From Takashimella koratensis (Eukaryota > Basidiomycota > Tremellomycetes > Trichosporonales > Tetragoniomycetaceae), in NCBI GenBank assembly GCA_003116875.1, contig BCKT01000004.1:580201-644200 (forward strand): a stretch of 64,000 bases of DNA. The letters are read 5' to 3'. This document shows positions 22,955-33,036 of this stretch, piece after piece (position 1 is the stretch's first letter; each line of letters starts with the position of its first letter). The translations under genes and the position numbers were made by a program. The notes under the pieces are model-generated. The model made no database searches. It was not told the origin of the DNA and worked only from the letters and a program-made list of their open reading frames with translations.

Positions 22955-23921
22955 ATGTTTCGTACGTGTCCTCTCACTATTCTCATGTCTCTCCTGACCG
23001 CCCTGACCCCTTCCATCCTCCCCTTCATTGCTAACCTGACCCAAGACTCAACCCCCATTCACCGTCATCCGCTCACCCCCGTGCGCATGCCCTACCCGCC
23101 GCCGGTCGATCACAGTGGGGCTATGGTATGTCACCTCCCATCTACCCGCCTCAAGCTCATATGACAGTTCGCCGCCCAGAACCTGCCTCTCTCACTCACT
23201 CCAACGGCGCCGACATTCAACCCTCGTCGTCGCCAGGAGCCTGACGAGACCATGGGCGACATCCTTGTGCTCGCCGAGCTGAACTGGGTATGAGCCAGGC
23301 AACGCACCCCAGGCTGACCTTGCAGTTCACCAACGATGAGCACATTGTCGTCGAGGCCAAAACCGCCGGGGTCTCTCTCACCCACAAGGACATTGCATTC
23401 CTCGAGCACCGCTGCAACGGGAAGAGCAAGGGGTGGGTGATCCGGGACATGATCATCCATGCTGATGGACAGGATCGCCCACGTCAAATGCAAGACAACG
23501 GACGACCTCACTCGCTTGTACCAGTGGTTCTCCTCCAGGTAGGCTGATGTATACCAGGCCAGCTTTGCTGACGAACAGGGACTTCCAAGGCAAGAGGATC
23601 AACGTGTCGGTCACTTCATCCTTCGTTCCCAAGCACAAGCGCCAGCCTTCCCGCGAGCTTGTCAGGATAGGCGACGGTATGTCAGCTATAAGGTCTTTTG
23701 TCGCAAGCTGATCCTCGTCAGAGCGCACCACCCCGCTCCCATTCATGCCGACCAACTCGCACGGGGGAGTCAACTTTAACCGCGTGCCGATGCACCACCG
23801 CCAGCAGGTCGTGCAGATGCAGCAGGCTGGGTTCTTCAAGCCCCACTTTGGGCCGCCGGGCTCCACTCGCACCATGCCTGCTGAGCTCGTCCAGCGATCC
23901 GTCCTCGGGGGATCGCACTGA
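22955..23921 (+). CDS. Small RRM protein resembling CFIm68/CPSF6
   Basis: Seven exons give about 215 residues. I place the start at ATG 22955 (cgccATGttt), with an intron after 7 bases ending at ccaag (about 23044) so that it joins in frame to STPIHRHPLTPVRMPYPPP; the internal ATG at about 23086 is an alternative start. The single RRM reads GDILVLAELNWFTNDEHIV, AKTAGVSLTHKDIAFLEHR, CNGKSKGIAHVKCKTTDDL and FSSRDFQGKRINVSVTSS. Its W-F/W-T-N/D-E pattern and N-G-K-S-K-G in place of a standard RNP1 resemble the atypical RRM of metazoan cleavage factor Im 68, part of mRNA 3'-end processing. The C-terminus is Gln/His/Pro-rich without an RS domain, unlike CPSF6. It ends QRSVLGGSH with TGA at 23919-23921. 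Assignment to 3'-end processing is tentative. Confidence 0.75.
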
Positions 23922-24249
23922 AACGGGGTCACGCGATCCGACGGCCATCCCACCCTCCAGGCCGATCCACCTCATACGCGCAAGGGATAGTACGTTCGCT
24001 TTGTATAAAGTCGCATGCATTCAGATCAGGAGACTCGAAACAAAGCAGGGTTCAGCGAACGTTCTTTTCACGGCGACCCCTCGCCGGTCCTTTGTGAGCA
24101 AGGCGATCACGATCCTTTGATGCTTGACCCGTGAAAGTATACGTTGAAGAGATGGAGAGCCGGGGACAAGATTATAACACGTTTGCCATGAAGTGTCCCC
24201 ACCCTCATCCCTCTAGTCCAACGCCCCAACTTACCAAAAGCAAACCAAA
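23922..24249. other. Intergenic, upstream of the Ser-rich surface protein
   Basis: No gene is supported. An AT-rich attataac at about 24171-24178 lies some 75 bp before the next ATG and could act as a TATA-like element. Confidence 0.35.
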
Positions 24250-24659
24250 ATGAGAGGCGCATCCCAGATCATGCTCATCACCCTGCTGTCCGCGCTCACC
24301 GTCTTTGCGCAGTAAGTCTTGTCTTCATGAGCAACTGCTGAATTGCCAGGGACAGCTCTAGCAGCTCCTCATCAACCTCGGCCTCGGCGACGCCAGAGAT
24401 CGACTCCTCTGCGACGAACGCGACCAGCTCATCTACCAGCCTCGCTGCTACCGACTTGACTTCGTCGACCGCGGCGAGCGTCTCGACCACCTCGGCGGGC
24501 TCGTCCTCTGGCAACGCCGACACAAGCACCAACACTTCGACATCGGACTCTTCCACTTCCTCGTCAGCGGCGGGTCTGATGATCCCGGCACCCGGTCAGA
24601 TTGCATGGGCTGCGTCTGCCATTGGCGCCCTCATGTTTGGTACTGGTGTGCTTCTGTAG
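24250..24659 (+). CDS. Small Ser/Thr-rich secreted protein, probably GPI-anchored
   Basis: Two exons with one intron (about 24312-24350) encode about 123 residues. MRGASQIMLITLLSALTVFAQ is a signal peptide. The centre is over half Ser and Thr with Ala, a substrate for heavy O-mannosylation. The C-terminus SSSAAGLMIPAPGQIAWAAS then AIGALMFGTGVLL is a hydrophobic GPI-attachment-like tail preceded by small residues. This architecture is common among basidiomycete cell-surface proteins of unknown function. It lies tail-to-tail with a GT15 O-/N-glycan mannosyltransferase 153 bp away; a functional link is not implied. Confidence 0.75.
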
Positions 24660-24812
24660 CTATGATAAGATGACATCGGAAAAAGATATGAACAAGCTTG
24701 CTCGCTTCCCAGTTCCCGGTAGTCACTGCGGGTCCCTCGAACACAGCACATTCCTTCACATTCACACTACCGTGACACCTATGCCCTTCACACCTCAGTG
24801 ACACCTTGTCCC

Positions 24813-26334
24813 TCATGAAGCACCCATCATCGTCGTATACCGCTTCGTGCACGAGTACCTGCAACGTTAGTGGGGTAAGTCTGGAACAAAGACGTACCAC
24901 TCCCAATCGAAATTGTTGTTGACGTCGCACCAACATTTCCCACGGGTGTGTGCCTCGCCTTGGGGACAGTGCTGCCGTTAGCGCAAAATTCCCACATGTC
25001 GACTCACTTGAAACGGCTCATGCCGATATCCAATATCATCGAAGAAATGGATCTGGTCTTTCCGTGCAAAGAGTGCTGCGCCGATAGAGTGGACCGGTGC
25101 ATCTCCCCAACGCTCGTAGTAGAATCCACCCTTCTTGTCCAAGAAGTCGAAATAATCCATGTATGGCTGTGACCGCCAAAAGTTCAAGTCCCCAATCTCA
25201 AAGTTGGACCAGACTGCGCGTCAGCGTTTCACATTGCCCAAGGACCCACAGTGACACTTGTTGTAAGTTTCGCCCCCATCATCACTGATAAAGCTCATCG
25301 CGTTGTCTGCCGCAATGTGCTCAGGGTGAAGCTCGATAAATTCTGCAGTCAGCGCAGCCCCCCGACGTGCAATCACCTTTCACAGCCGACCAGAGGGTCG
25401 GGATCGTCTCAATATACTCGTACAACGACAAGGTAAAGCCGTAGACTTTTTTCTGATCCTGCATGACCAAGAATGGGTCGTAGTCTAGCGTCAGGGATAC
25501 CCAGCGCGATCACTCACTGAGATCGCAGAAGAATTTGACCGAGGGCTCAACACGCCAGTAGTAGTCGTAGTCGGCAAGCAAGGGATGACGGAAGAAGAAC
25601 TTGGGTCAGCTTGAGTCGATAACCCGACCTACTCCAGAGTTGAAGCGACACATGTTACGATAGGGAACAGAGTGGCCATAGATGACCTTTTTGCGGATCA
25701 TTTCTTCTCTCGCTAATCTTGCCTTCTCCTCGTCGATCCTGACGTTAGCCACGTCGACCTGGCAGGCTCACCAGTCTGGTTGGTACCAATGCTCTGGGTC
25801 GATTTTACCGTAGTGACACTTGGCCTTTGTAAGAGATTGAGTATACCGTTTGAATTCTTCTGTAAAGTCTTCTTCGTTCAAAAAGACATAGTCATAGTTG
25901 GCCCAATAATTGAAGCGATCCTCGATCTGTCTCATTGAGTCCAGGAAAGGGAAAAGGTCGGAGTTCCGCGCTGAACGATCAGCTCTGTCTCAAGTCGACA
26001 CATACCCAGCACCACAAACGTCGCCTTCGCTCGTCTCCGCCCGTCCAACCCTTTAGCCTCTCGCAACTCCTCCATCGTCGGAAGGCGGGATTCTACTTGT
26101 GGAACAGCGGACCCTGGCGGTAGACTGCTTTCTTTCCAACCTTGCGAAAGCTCGCCCGACGTTGCCGTCCATGTCTCGGGTAGGAGAGAGAGCGGCGATG
26201 TGTTGGCTCGGTAGGTTGGGTGTATCGAGAGCAGCAGGTGGACGAGAAACTAGAATCAGAGAATAGATCGGATGAAGATAACTCACCAAAGCTCCAACGG
26301 CGCCGCCGACATACTTCCAGCGAGGAATCAACAT
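24813..26334 (-). CDS. GT15 alpha-1,2-mannosyltransferase (Kre2/Mnt1/Ktr family)
   Basis: A Golgi type II membrane enzyme that adds mannose from GDP-mannose to O- or N-glycans. ATG at 26334-26332; [16 protein letters not shown] and, after an intron, [14 protein letters not shown] form the short cytosolic tail and signal anchor. The catalytic domain follows over about nine exons: [147 protein letters not shown] and [13 protein letters not shown]. The Glu of [13 protein letters not shown] is the proposed catalytic residue in Kre2, and [12 protein letters not shown] is the family signature. The end [19 protein letters not shown] spans an intron at about 24899-24861, with TGA at 24815-24813. Length about 400, normal. 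Confidence 0.92.
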
Positions 26335-29093
26335 GTTGAGTGAAGGTCAAAGTGAGATGTTGCTTTGCCTCTACTCTGATATATTTAGCCCACGAGGGTA
26401 CAACACATGCGAGAAAGGATGTGAGGGGTTCCCGAGCAACGGCCGAGGTAGCCAGGAGATTAGAAAGGAAGAGAGGACAAGGGCTGAAAAGGAGCAATTG
26501 TCGCCGACGACCCCACAGCCACCAGACCACATCTGTAGCTCACCTTTGTCAGTTTAGTGAGAAACCTCGGCGTACGCGGTCAATATCGCTGCGACAGTTT
26601 CAAGTCGCAGTCGAGTGGAAGGCTGCGTGTTGTGTCCGCGGTCGCGCGAGTGGACTAGGGGTTTGTGAGACGACTGCAGAGCGCCGGATGGCACGACAGG
26701 GGTATGTATCGGCGTGCGGGGGTCAATGCCGGGTCAAGAGAAAGTGAGCAGATGAGAGAGATTGTTGGCAGCGGCAGAAGGGTGGATGGGCGATGGGTGG
26801 ATGGGAGGATGCGATGAGAGACGCGCTGGCTGTGGTCATGAATGCTGAGGCTGCTGCTGAGGCTGCTGCGGAGCCGAAAATAGGGGTCAGGGCAGATTGA
26901 CCGCGGTTCCCCTCGGTGCACGTGACCTGCATCGCCGCGGTCACATTTGCTTGCCCACGATGGGACACGACACTACTGGGGAGATAGGCCCCCCGTTCGC
27001 TCTGCATGCCTTGCAGTCCAGGACACCCGCGAGCCTATCTCGGCTTCCCCGGCCGCCCACTTCGTCGCGTGTTTCGTCTTGTGGCATGGATCCCGACCGG
27101 TTCCCGGCGTCCCCGTCGTCCCATCCGACGAGCTCATCATCGACAACAAAGTTGGCCTTCACTTGTCCTTCGGCCATGTTCCAACGTTCTCACCCAGGGT
27201 TTCAACGCCATCGGCGTCCGGCTTATGGCCATTGGATCTCTGGCATCTCCTGGATGGCGTCAGGCCTCGCCAAGCGCCGCCGGGAGGCGCACGGTGACTC
27301 AAATCGGCGCTGCGCATCGGTTTGTAGCTCAAACCTTGATCATCTTTGTAATTAGCAAACCGCAGCGGCACCCAACCGAAAAGCTACAGTCCCACGTTGG
27401 TCGAAAGACAGCTGAATGCAAAAAGAGGCAAGCGCACAGGTAGTGGATCTATCGCAGCTAATGATCAGAGAGGTTGTTCATATACTCCACTTAATTGATC
27501 GATAAAGCAGGAATGTAAACAAACCAAGATGGAGTCAACAGCACCAGCGAGGAATTCAGTAATCTTGATAACGCTAGCTCGTTCAACTCGGCCAAAACTC
27601 TTCGATGTCAACAACCACAAAGCCCGCCAAACAGCAAGTCTTGTTGACGTCGAGATCGGGCGGGGACTATGTCGTTGATGCCGATCTAGTCCGACGGCGT
27701 CGGGTAGACAAGAAGGCAAGCTTACTGATCTGGACTCGAGCTTGTTTCCAAACCCGCCGGGACCTGAAGGCGTGTGCGAGTGGAGTTGACAAATGCAATG
27801 CCTCATTCAACGGGGACAGGAAGGACGACGAGTCATCAAGGAGTAACAGACAGGAACGCATGATAGTTCCGGAACCAGAGGTTGAGGAAGTGTTTGCGGG
27901 GTTAGGAGCAACCCAGACCGGGAAGAAGATGCATGCGGAACGTGGGTGGATGAGCATGAGACGTGCCAAGGATGCCGATGGACGGGTTGCGATGGGAGGT
28001 TGTTCGGTGGCGGGCGGAGAATTGGATTATCAGGAAGCAGTGAGTCGCTGGATGAGCCAGGCCCAGGAGGTGGTGGTGGTGGGCGGTGGTGGTGGTGGGG
28101 GCCAGGGTGGATGTGCGGTGGAAGTGGAACGCTGGTCGAGGGTGGAAGGGGGGGAGCAGGGGAATAGGGGAGGAGGGAAGCAGGGGGCGGCGGGGCACGA
28201 GATTCAGGGAAAAGCACTAGACGCGCTTGATTTTGCTTTCTCGTTCTCGAAGTGGTCTCCACTTTGGCACATTCAGGGTCCACACCATCCACCCCGGCCT
28301 CCATCTCCTCCATCGCACTCCACTACTGTATGTACAGTATCCTCACCCCTACCCCTCCCCCTCTCCCTCCAGGATACATACATCCCAGCACACGCGCGTC
28401 CACCGTTCGTTCCACTGCTCCCTCACAAGCCCTGCCTCCCTCCGCTCTTGCCCCTCTCCACCCGAACCGATCCGAAGCCGGCCGCCGTTTCCTCCGCTTG
28501 CCCCCGCCGCTCTCTTGCTTCGAATTCATTGTACCTGTCGCTCCTCGCTCTCGTCTCCTCCCTGTTCTCTGTATATCGAAGCATTCCCTCCAAGTGATAT
28601 TGCGCGCTAGTAGGGTCTTCCATTCAGCCTTAAGATTCAGAGGTGAGTGTACTGTACTGGTCGGGTGAATACGCGGGGGACGGGATTCAACCTGTAGTAA
28701 CCAACGCCCATTTAGGGTTTCCGTTGGGCGCTCGAACGCCAGTGCAAGGCACAGGACTCAGGAAGTGGCGTCGTCTCTTGTTGACCTCCCCATCGCATAA
28801 GCACGAGCGGTTGTTTGTCGCCGTTTAACTTTGCGACGTGTTGCTCGGCAAGACGAGGTATAATCGACGAGTCCCAACCGACAAACCACTCTCTTCCTCA
28901 TCAGCGATCTATCTTTGTCTCTCTCATTCCCATCCGACCACACTCTTTTCGTCAGCTGCGGATAGCCTTGTAATACTTGCCTTTCACCTCCATCCAACTT
29001 TCATAGACCACCACTTCCTCAACTTCGCGTACTGGTGAGCACGAGCACGCTTGCTTTCACAACGTCAACAACCCAACTGACATACCCAGAACA
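26335..29093. other. 2.7 kb divergent region with unassigned open frames
   Basis: Between the GT15 gene (-) and the DUF2841 gene (+). An ATG frame at 27605-28597 is open for 330 codons, but its product is low-complexity (Gly runs near 28080-28110, then Pro/Ser/His-rich), has no family features and reads through CT-rich leader-like DNA; I do not call it a gene. Frames on both strands at 26900-27370 are also open, none recognisable. Bases 28340-29060 look like a CT-rich promoter and leader. GT-dense sequence occurs at 28050-28120. Confidence 0.4.
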
Positions 29094-30500
29094 ATGCCTC
29101 GCATTCCCGTTCGCACCACCCCTTACCACACCCTCCCGCGGTGTACGCGACACTACAAGTCGAAGCGCGACTTGATTCTTCGCGCCCTCGGCAAAGCGTC
29201 GTTCATCAACGGTAGCCAGTATGTCATCGCCTGGATCTCCCCCAAGGGCGAGATCGATGTCTACGCGTCCGAACTTTTGCAGTCGACCGCCTCCGCCAAG
29301 GACGCGAACAGTTTGCTCAACCGAAAGGAGCTCGAGAAGGAGGCGCAACGCTGCCGCGGCGAGATGACTCGTCGATGGGACGAGATCCGTCGACTCGAGG
29401 AGAAGGGCGAGGCGCTCACCATGAGCGACGATGAGGAGGAAGACTTTGACCCCGATCGCACCCTCGTCGAGGACGGCCCTGCCCCAGCACCCAAGACATC
29501 GACCTCGGTCATCTCATTCCCCCGCTCCTCAACTCCCTCCCCTATGTACCCTCTCACCGTCCCCGCCGACGGCCTCGACAAATACTACGTCGACAAATTT
29601 GGCTTGCTCCAGCAGACGACTTGCAAGCTTGTTGTCAAGGCTTGGATTAAGGTCATCGAGCCGAAAAAGCAAGTCAAATTCCCCTACAACCGTGGCGAGG
29701 AGCTCCGACCAACGTGGTGGCCCGAGGGCGTCAAGCACCGCGAACCCGACCATCTGTCCAAATCCGAACGCATGACTCTCCTCGCCAGCATCGTCCGCAG
29801 CCCTCTCGTCAGCGTCGCCCGTCTCGAGCTCGCCACCGCTGAGGTCAGCGCGCACATCTCCCCCGTCCGCCAGGGTCTCCTTCGAGAAGTCTACATCGTC
29901 GCCAAGGAGGACGAGCGCATGCGTCGCGAGAACGTCTCGGGTGACCTCTTTGTTCACCTCCCCCACGTACCCGTCTCGCCTTCGGCTGTCTCTCCCGAGC
30001 AAGCCGACAAACGCCCGCACGCTTCGCTGTATACCCAGGACAAGGAGAATGCCCCGGCCCAGAAACGAGCAAAGAACAACCGATTGTCCGCTCTCACGCC
30101 CAACGTCGACGCCAGCTACCAACTTTCCCCCTTCACGAGCGCTCCTCAGTACCATCTCAGCTATCACCACCCGTACAGCGCCGGTCACTTGACCCCCGAG
30201 CTCAGCTGGTCCGACTACTCTCGATCGCCTGTCCCCGGTGTTGAACACAGCCACCCTCACCACCTTGCCCCCATCCTCAGCGCACATGGCTCGGGGGCCC
30301 CATCCCCCATGGACTCTCCCGCTCTCTCATCCTCGGCCACCGCAGCACCCCCCTACTACCCCCGACACGGTAGCTACATGCAACAACAGCAGATGGACTA
30401 CCTTCAGCAGCATGGCTCGGGTCCGACCTACGGGCCCGATTTTGGCGGTCCGTACCTGACCGACTCCTGGGACAATTCTTACGCCCAGACTGCCGCCTAA
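29094..30500 (+). CDS. DUF2841 (YDR124W-like helical bundle) protein
   Basis: A single uninterrupted exon of 468 codons, notable because nearly all neighbours are intron-rich. The N-terminus MPRIPVRTTPYHTLPRCTRH is basic. A Glu/Arg-rich helical segment (residues about 70-105) precedes an acidic patch MSDDEEEDFDPD. The conserved core, residues about 160-260, reads FGLLQQTTCKLVVKAWIKVI, EPKKQVKFPYNRGEELRPTW, WPEGVKHREPDHLSKSERMT, LLASIVRS; this matches the DUF2841/YDR124W-like helical bundle family as I remember it. The C-terminal half is disordered, Pro/His/Tyr/Gln-rich, with a KRAKNNR nuclear-signal-like motif. Family function is poorly known; in Aspergillus a relative sits in the hrmA-associated biofilm cluster. 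It ends WDNSYAQTAA and TAA at 30498-30500. Confidence 0.8.
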   Translation: MPRIPVRTTPYHTLPRCTRHYKSKRDLILRALGKASFINGSQYVIAWISPKGEIDVYASELLQSTASAKDANSLLNRKELEKEAQRCRGEMTRRWDEIRRLEEKGEALTMSDDEEEDFDPDRTLVEDGPAPAPKTSTSVISFPRSSTPSPMYPLTVPADGLDKYYVDKFGLLQQTTCKLVVKAWIKVIEPKKQVKFPYNRGEELRPTWWPEGVKHREPDHLSKSERMTLLASIVRSPLVSVARLELATAEVSAHISPVRQGLLREVYIVAKEDERMRRENVSGDLFVHLPHVPVSPSAVSPEQADKRPHASLYTQDKENAPAQKRAKNNRLSALTPNVDASYQLSPFTSAPQYHLSYHHPYSAGHLTPELSWSDYSRSPVPGVEHSHPHHLAPILSAHGSGAPSPMDSPALSSSATAAPPYYPRHGSYMQQQQMDYLQQHGSGPTYGPDFGGPYLTDSWDNSYAQTAA

Positions 30501-31781
30501 CTTCTTTGTACAAGTAATACCCCAGTATACCCACATTCCATGAGTACCCTGTCTCCACCCATGTCGATCCTCATTACATAACGAATGCATTGAAGTCTTG
30601 TATCATGCTTCGTCATGTGCTTTCTAACGAGCTTGGCTTGGTGCCAGGCAAACAGGTCGATTGACCGTGGCGCCGGAGGTTCAGGTCCCTTGCGGAAGGA
30701 CGGGATGACGGGTTAGATTGCTGCGGACAAGCTACAGTACGTTCTCGACTGGTTCTTGGCATCCTATCCAATCACGCTCTCAAACCCCTTTTCAAGGGGA
30801 GTAACCCGTCAAAACCGGCCGAGTTCAAAGACAAAGACTTGTAGGTCCTAGGTCTTGGCGAAGTGGGTAGTCATGGATCCATCGAGGTTTCACGGATGCT
30901 TGCATGAGAATTCCAGCGCACGTCGTACTCTTTATTGTGAGACACTCCTCGTGTATTGCAGTCAGTGGCTGCTATCTCGTAAAGTCAAGTGGGCACTGAC
31001 GCACTGAAGTTGTCCGACAGTCTGGTAGGGAGGGTTATGACTGCCGCAAGAAGCCAAAAGACCTCCCATAATAATGCGAAACAGGTGCCGTAAGGACTTC
31101 AGCGGGACTCAAACAACCTTTGCGAGACCCAAGGTTTCGGAGGTAAAAGTCTGCTCTCTGAGCTCGTGAAGTGCATGCGTCGAACACCCCGTTTGCTACC
31201 GGTATTGCAATGGTACAGGGTGAAGGCGGCACCCGTCCGAGACATTGGGATTTCAGATGCCGAAAGGAGGAAAAAAAACCAGTCTTCATCAGGGTATCGA
31301 GATCCCGTCCAGGAAAATTGGTCACTCGTCCCGCTCTTCTGGATAGCGGGAGTTGTAGTTTGCCTGACGATGTCATTAGATGTGCCAGTCAGTAGGGGGA
31401 ACGGGACAGCGCACGGGCGGTGGAGAAATCGACATCGTCGAGTGAACGAATATCGGATCCATGAGCGAAAATTGGGATCCATATATAGATCGTGGTGTTG
31501 GTCGGATTCTCATCACCACCACCCCCTTGCGAATGATTTTTTGATTTTCCCACGCCTCGTTTTTCGACAGCCGTTACAGCGTGCCTCTACTACATCGTCA
31601 AGGAATTTTATCGCAACCTAGAACAATAACGAGATGGTGAGTCGTGAGAACGAGATAGAACGTGCTTCTTTTCCCACTTGCCCGTCCTTTTTTCCCACCG
31701 TCGCCATCTCCGGCTCCATCATTATCACCATCATCTTCTCCATCACCATCACTTTCTCTATCTGCCTCATCGATCCATCCG

Positions 31782-32024
31782 ATGGGAGCTCATCCGAGAA
31801 CAAAGCGGAGGAGGTCATTGGACGTGAGCATATTGCATTCTTTCAATGGCGAGGCACGGCGAGAGTGGGAAGGCAACTGGAGGGAAGGATCGGATCTGAT
31901 GCCAGAGGTTGAAGACGAGGAGGATAAGGATGAGAGGGTGGGAGGATGGGAGGATGGGAATGACGGGCCGGTTAAAAACCACACCAAGGGGGTCATTACC
32001 CCATCGGATGAGGGTTGCGTGTGA
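31782..32024 (+). CDS. Candidate small acidic protein (weak)
   Basis: An 80-codon frame from ATG 31782 reads MGAHPRTKRRRSLDVS, then FNGEARREWEGNWREGSDLM, then a Glu/Asp-rich stretch, PVKNHTKGVITPSDEGCV and TGA at 32022-32024. Composition is protein-like, with a basic motif followed by an acidic tail, but I know no homologue. A TATATA near 31481 and an upstream ATG followed at once by a donor-like gtgagt (31634) suggest a transcript here; the true start may be at 31634 with splicing. It could equally be chance. Confidence 0.3.
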   Translation: MGAHPRTKRRRSLDVSILHSFNGEARREWEGNWREGSDLMPEVEDEEDKDERVGGWEDGNDGPVKNHTKGVITPSDEGCV

Positions 32025-32294
32025 ATGAATGGGTAGTGGCAGTGGGTAGTGGCAGACCGCAGACCGACTGAATTGCGACCCGCCGCAAAATCAGTGGGTA
32101 CCTATGTGTACCGTCCATTCGACACTGAGCTTCTCGGACTGTCGTGGTCATTGACAGTGCCTGCCCTGGGTTGGACACGAAGCGAGTGCGAGTGGTACAG
32201 TAGTGGTCGTATGCGAGGCTGTCACGAGCTTGCTCACCTGCCTGCGGGCAAGAGTGTGCCATCACGGTCGTTCCACCCCTCCCATCACGCACCG

Positions 32295-32355
32295 GCATCA
32301 TCCATCATCCCATCATCTCATCATCTCATCATCTCATCATCTCATCATCCCATCA
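32295..32355. repeat. Tandem CATCATCY repeat
   Basis: About seven copies of an 8 bp unit (catcatct/catcatcc) in tandem in the CT-rich leader region upstream of the glutaredoxin-like gene. Confidence 0.8.
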
Positions 32356-32519
32356 CCGCCGTCTCAGTCTCCCACCCTCCTTTCCCGCTCCCTCTTTGTC
32401 TTGCCCCTTCCCTCCCCTCCCCCCGCGTACCCACATTCCTTTGCTCCTCGCCCTGCCTTTGAGAGGCCCCTTTCATCAGACACACACTCTTTTCTTACTC
32501 GCTTCCTCTGCCCATCCCC

Positions 32520-32562
32520 TCCTCCCTCCCTCCCTCCCTCCCTCCCTCCCTCCCTCCTTCCT
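32520..32562. repeat. (CTCC)n microsatellite
   Basis: About nine copies of a CTCC/CCCT tetranucleotide in a long pyrimidine tract. Two single ambiguous bases (N) follow at 32662 and 32666 in a C run. Confidence 0.85.
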
Positions 32563-33036
32563 TGCCCCCCCCTAGTCTCTTTCTGTCTGGCCTGTGCAAT
32601 TCCCACCCCTCTCGCACGATCACTCCCTCCTCTGCTTCTCGTCTCTTTTGTCCCTCCCCCCNCCCNCCATCACGTTGTCAACACGCACGGGGGACAAACC
32701 CCAAGTTAGCAAGCTACCCAGCTTCCCCTTGCTACCACCCACCCCACCACCCTGGCCCCTATCGCCCACGCCCTGCCCCCCCCTGCACCCTTCCTCCTTG
32801 GCCCTTCCCCCTTGGCCCTTCCCGCAACCACCTTGCAACCCACAATCTTTTAAACCTCCCAACCTCTCAACCTCTCACTCCCACTCCCCCTCTCTCTCGT
32901 CACTGCACTGCTCGCCTCCGTCTCGGTCTCTTCCCCGACCTCTCGCATTCCCTGCCGTTGCCGTCTCAGACTGGTTCTGGAACTGGCCCCTCCCTATTTA
33001 TCACCTATAACCCAACAGAGCTGACCTGATCCCCCA

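Larger units (their letters stand above)
30501..33036. other. 2.5 kb intergenic region
   Basis: Only one weak small gene candidate (31782-32024) lies here. A TATATA element occurs near 31481-31487, followed by sequence ending acaataacgagATGgtgagt at 31634, which could be a first coding or non-coding exon. From 32290 to 32960 the plus strand is an extreme CT-rich leader with several short tandem repeats and two single N. Confidence 0.45.

Noticed and set aside
26897..27371. Open frames on both strands, 70-150 codons
   Set aside because: They overlap each other, mostly start at non-ATG codons, and none shows recognised motifs; splicing evidence is lacking.
27605..28597. ATG-started open frame of 330 codons on the plus strand
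   Set aside because: The translation is low-complexity (poly-Gly, then Pro/Ser/His) and crosses CT-rich leader-like DNA; no family features. The length probably comes from GC-rich composition with few stops.
31085..31210. tRNA-like stretch on the minus strand with TTTGAGTCCCGC
   Set aside because: The apparent T arm does not pair, the D arm has a three-base loop, and the acceptor has a mismatch. It does not fold as a tRNA.
32203..33029. Plus-strand Ser/Pro/His-rich frames upstream of the glutaredoxin-like gene
   Set aside because: They run through CATC and CTCC simple repeats and two N; no conserved content.
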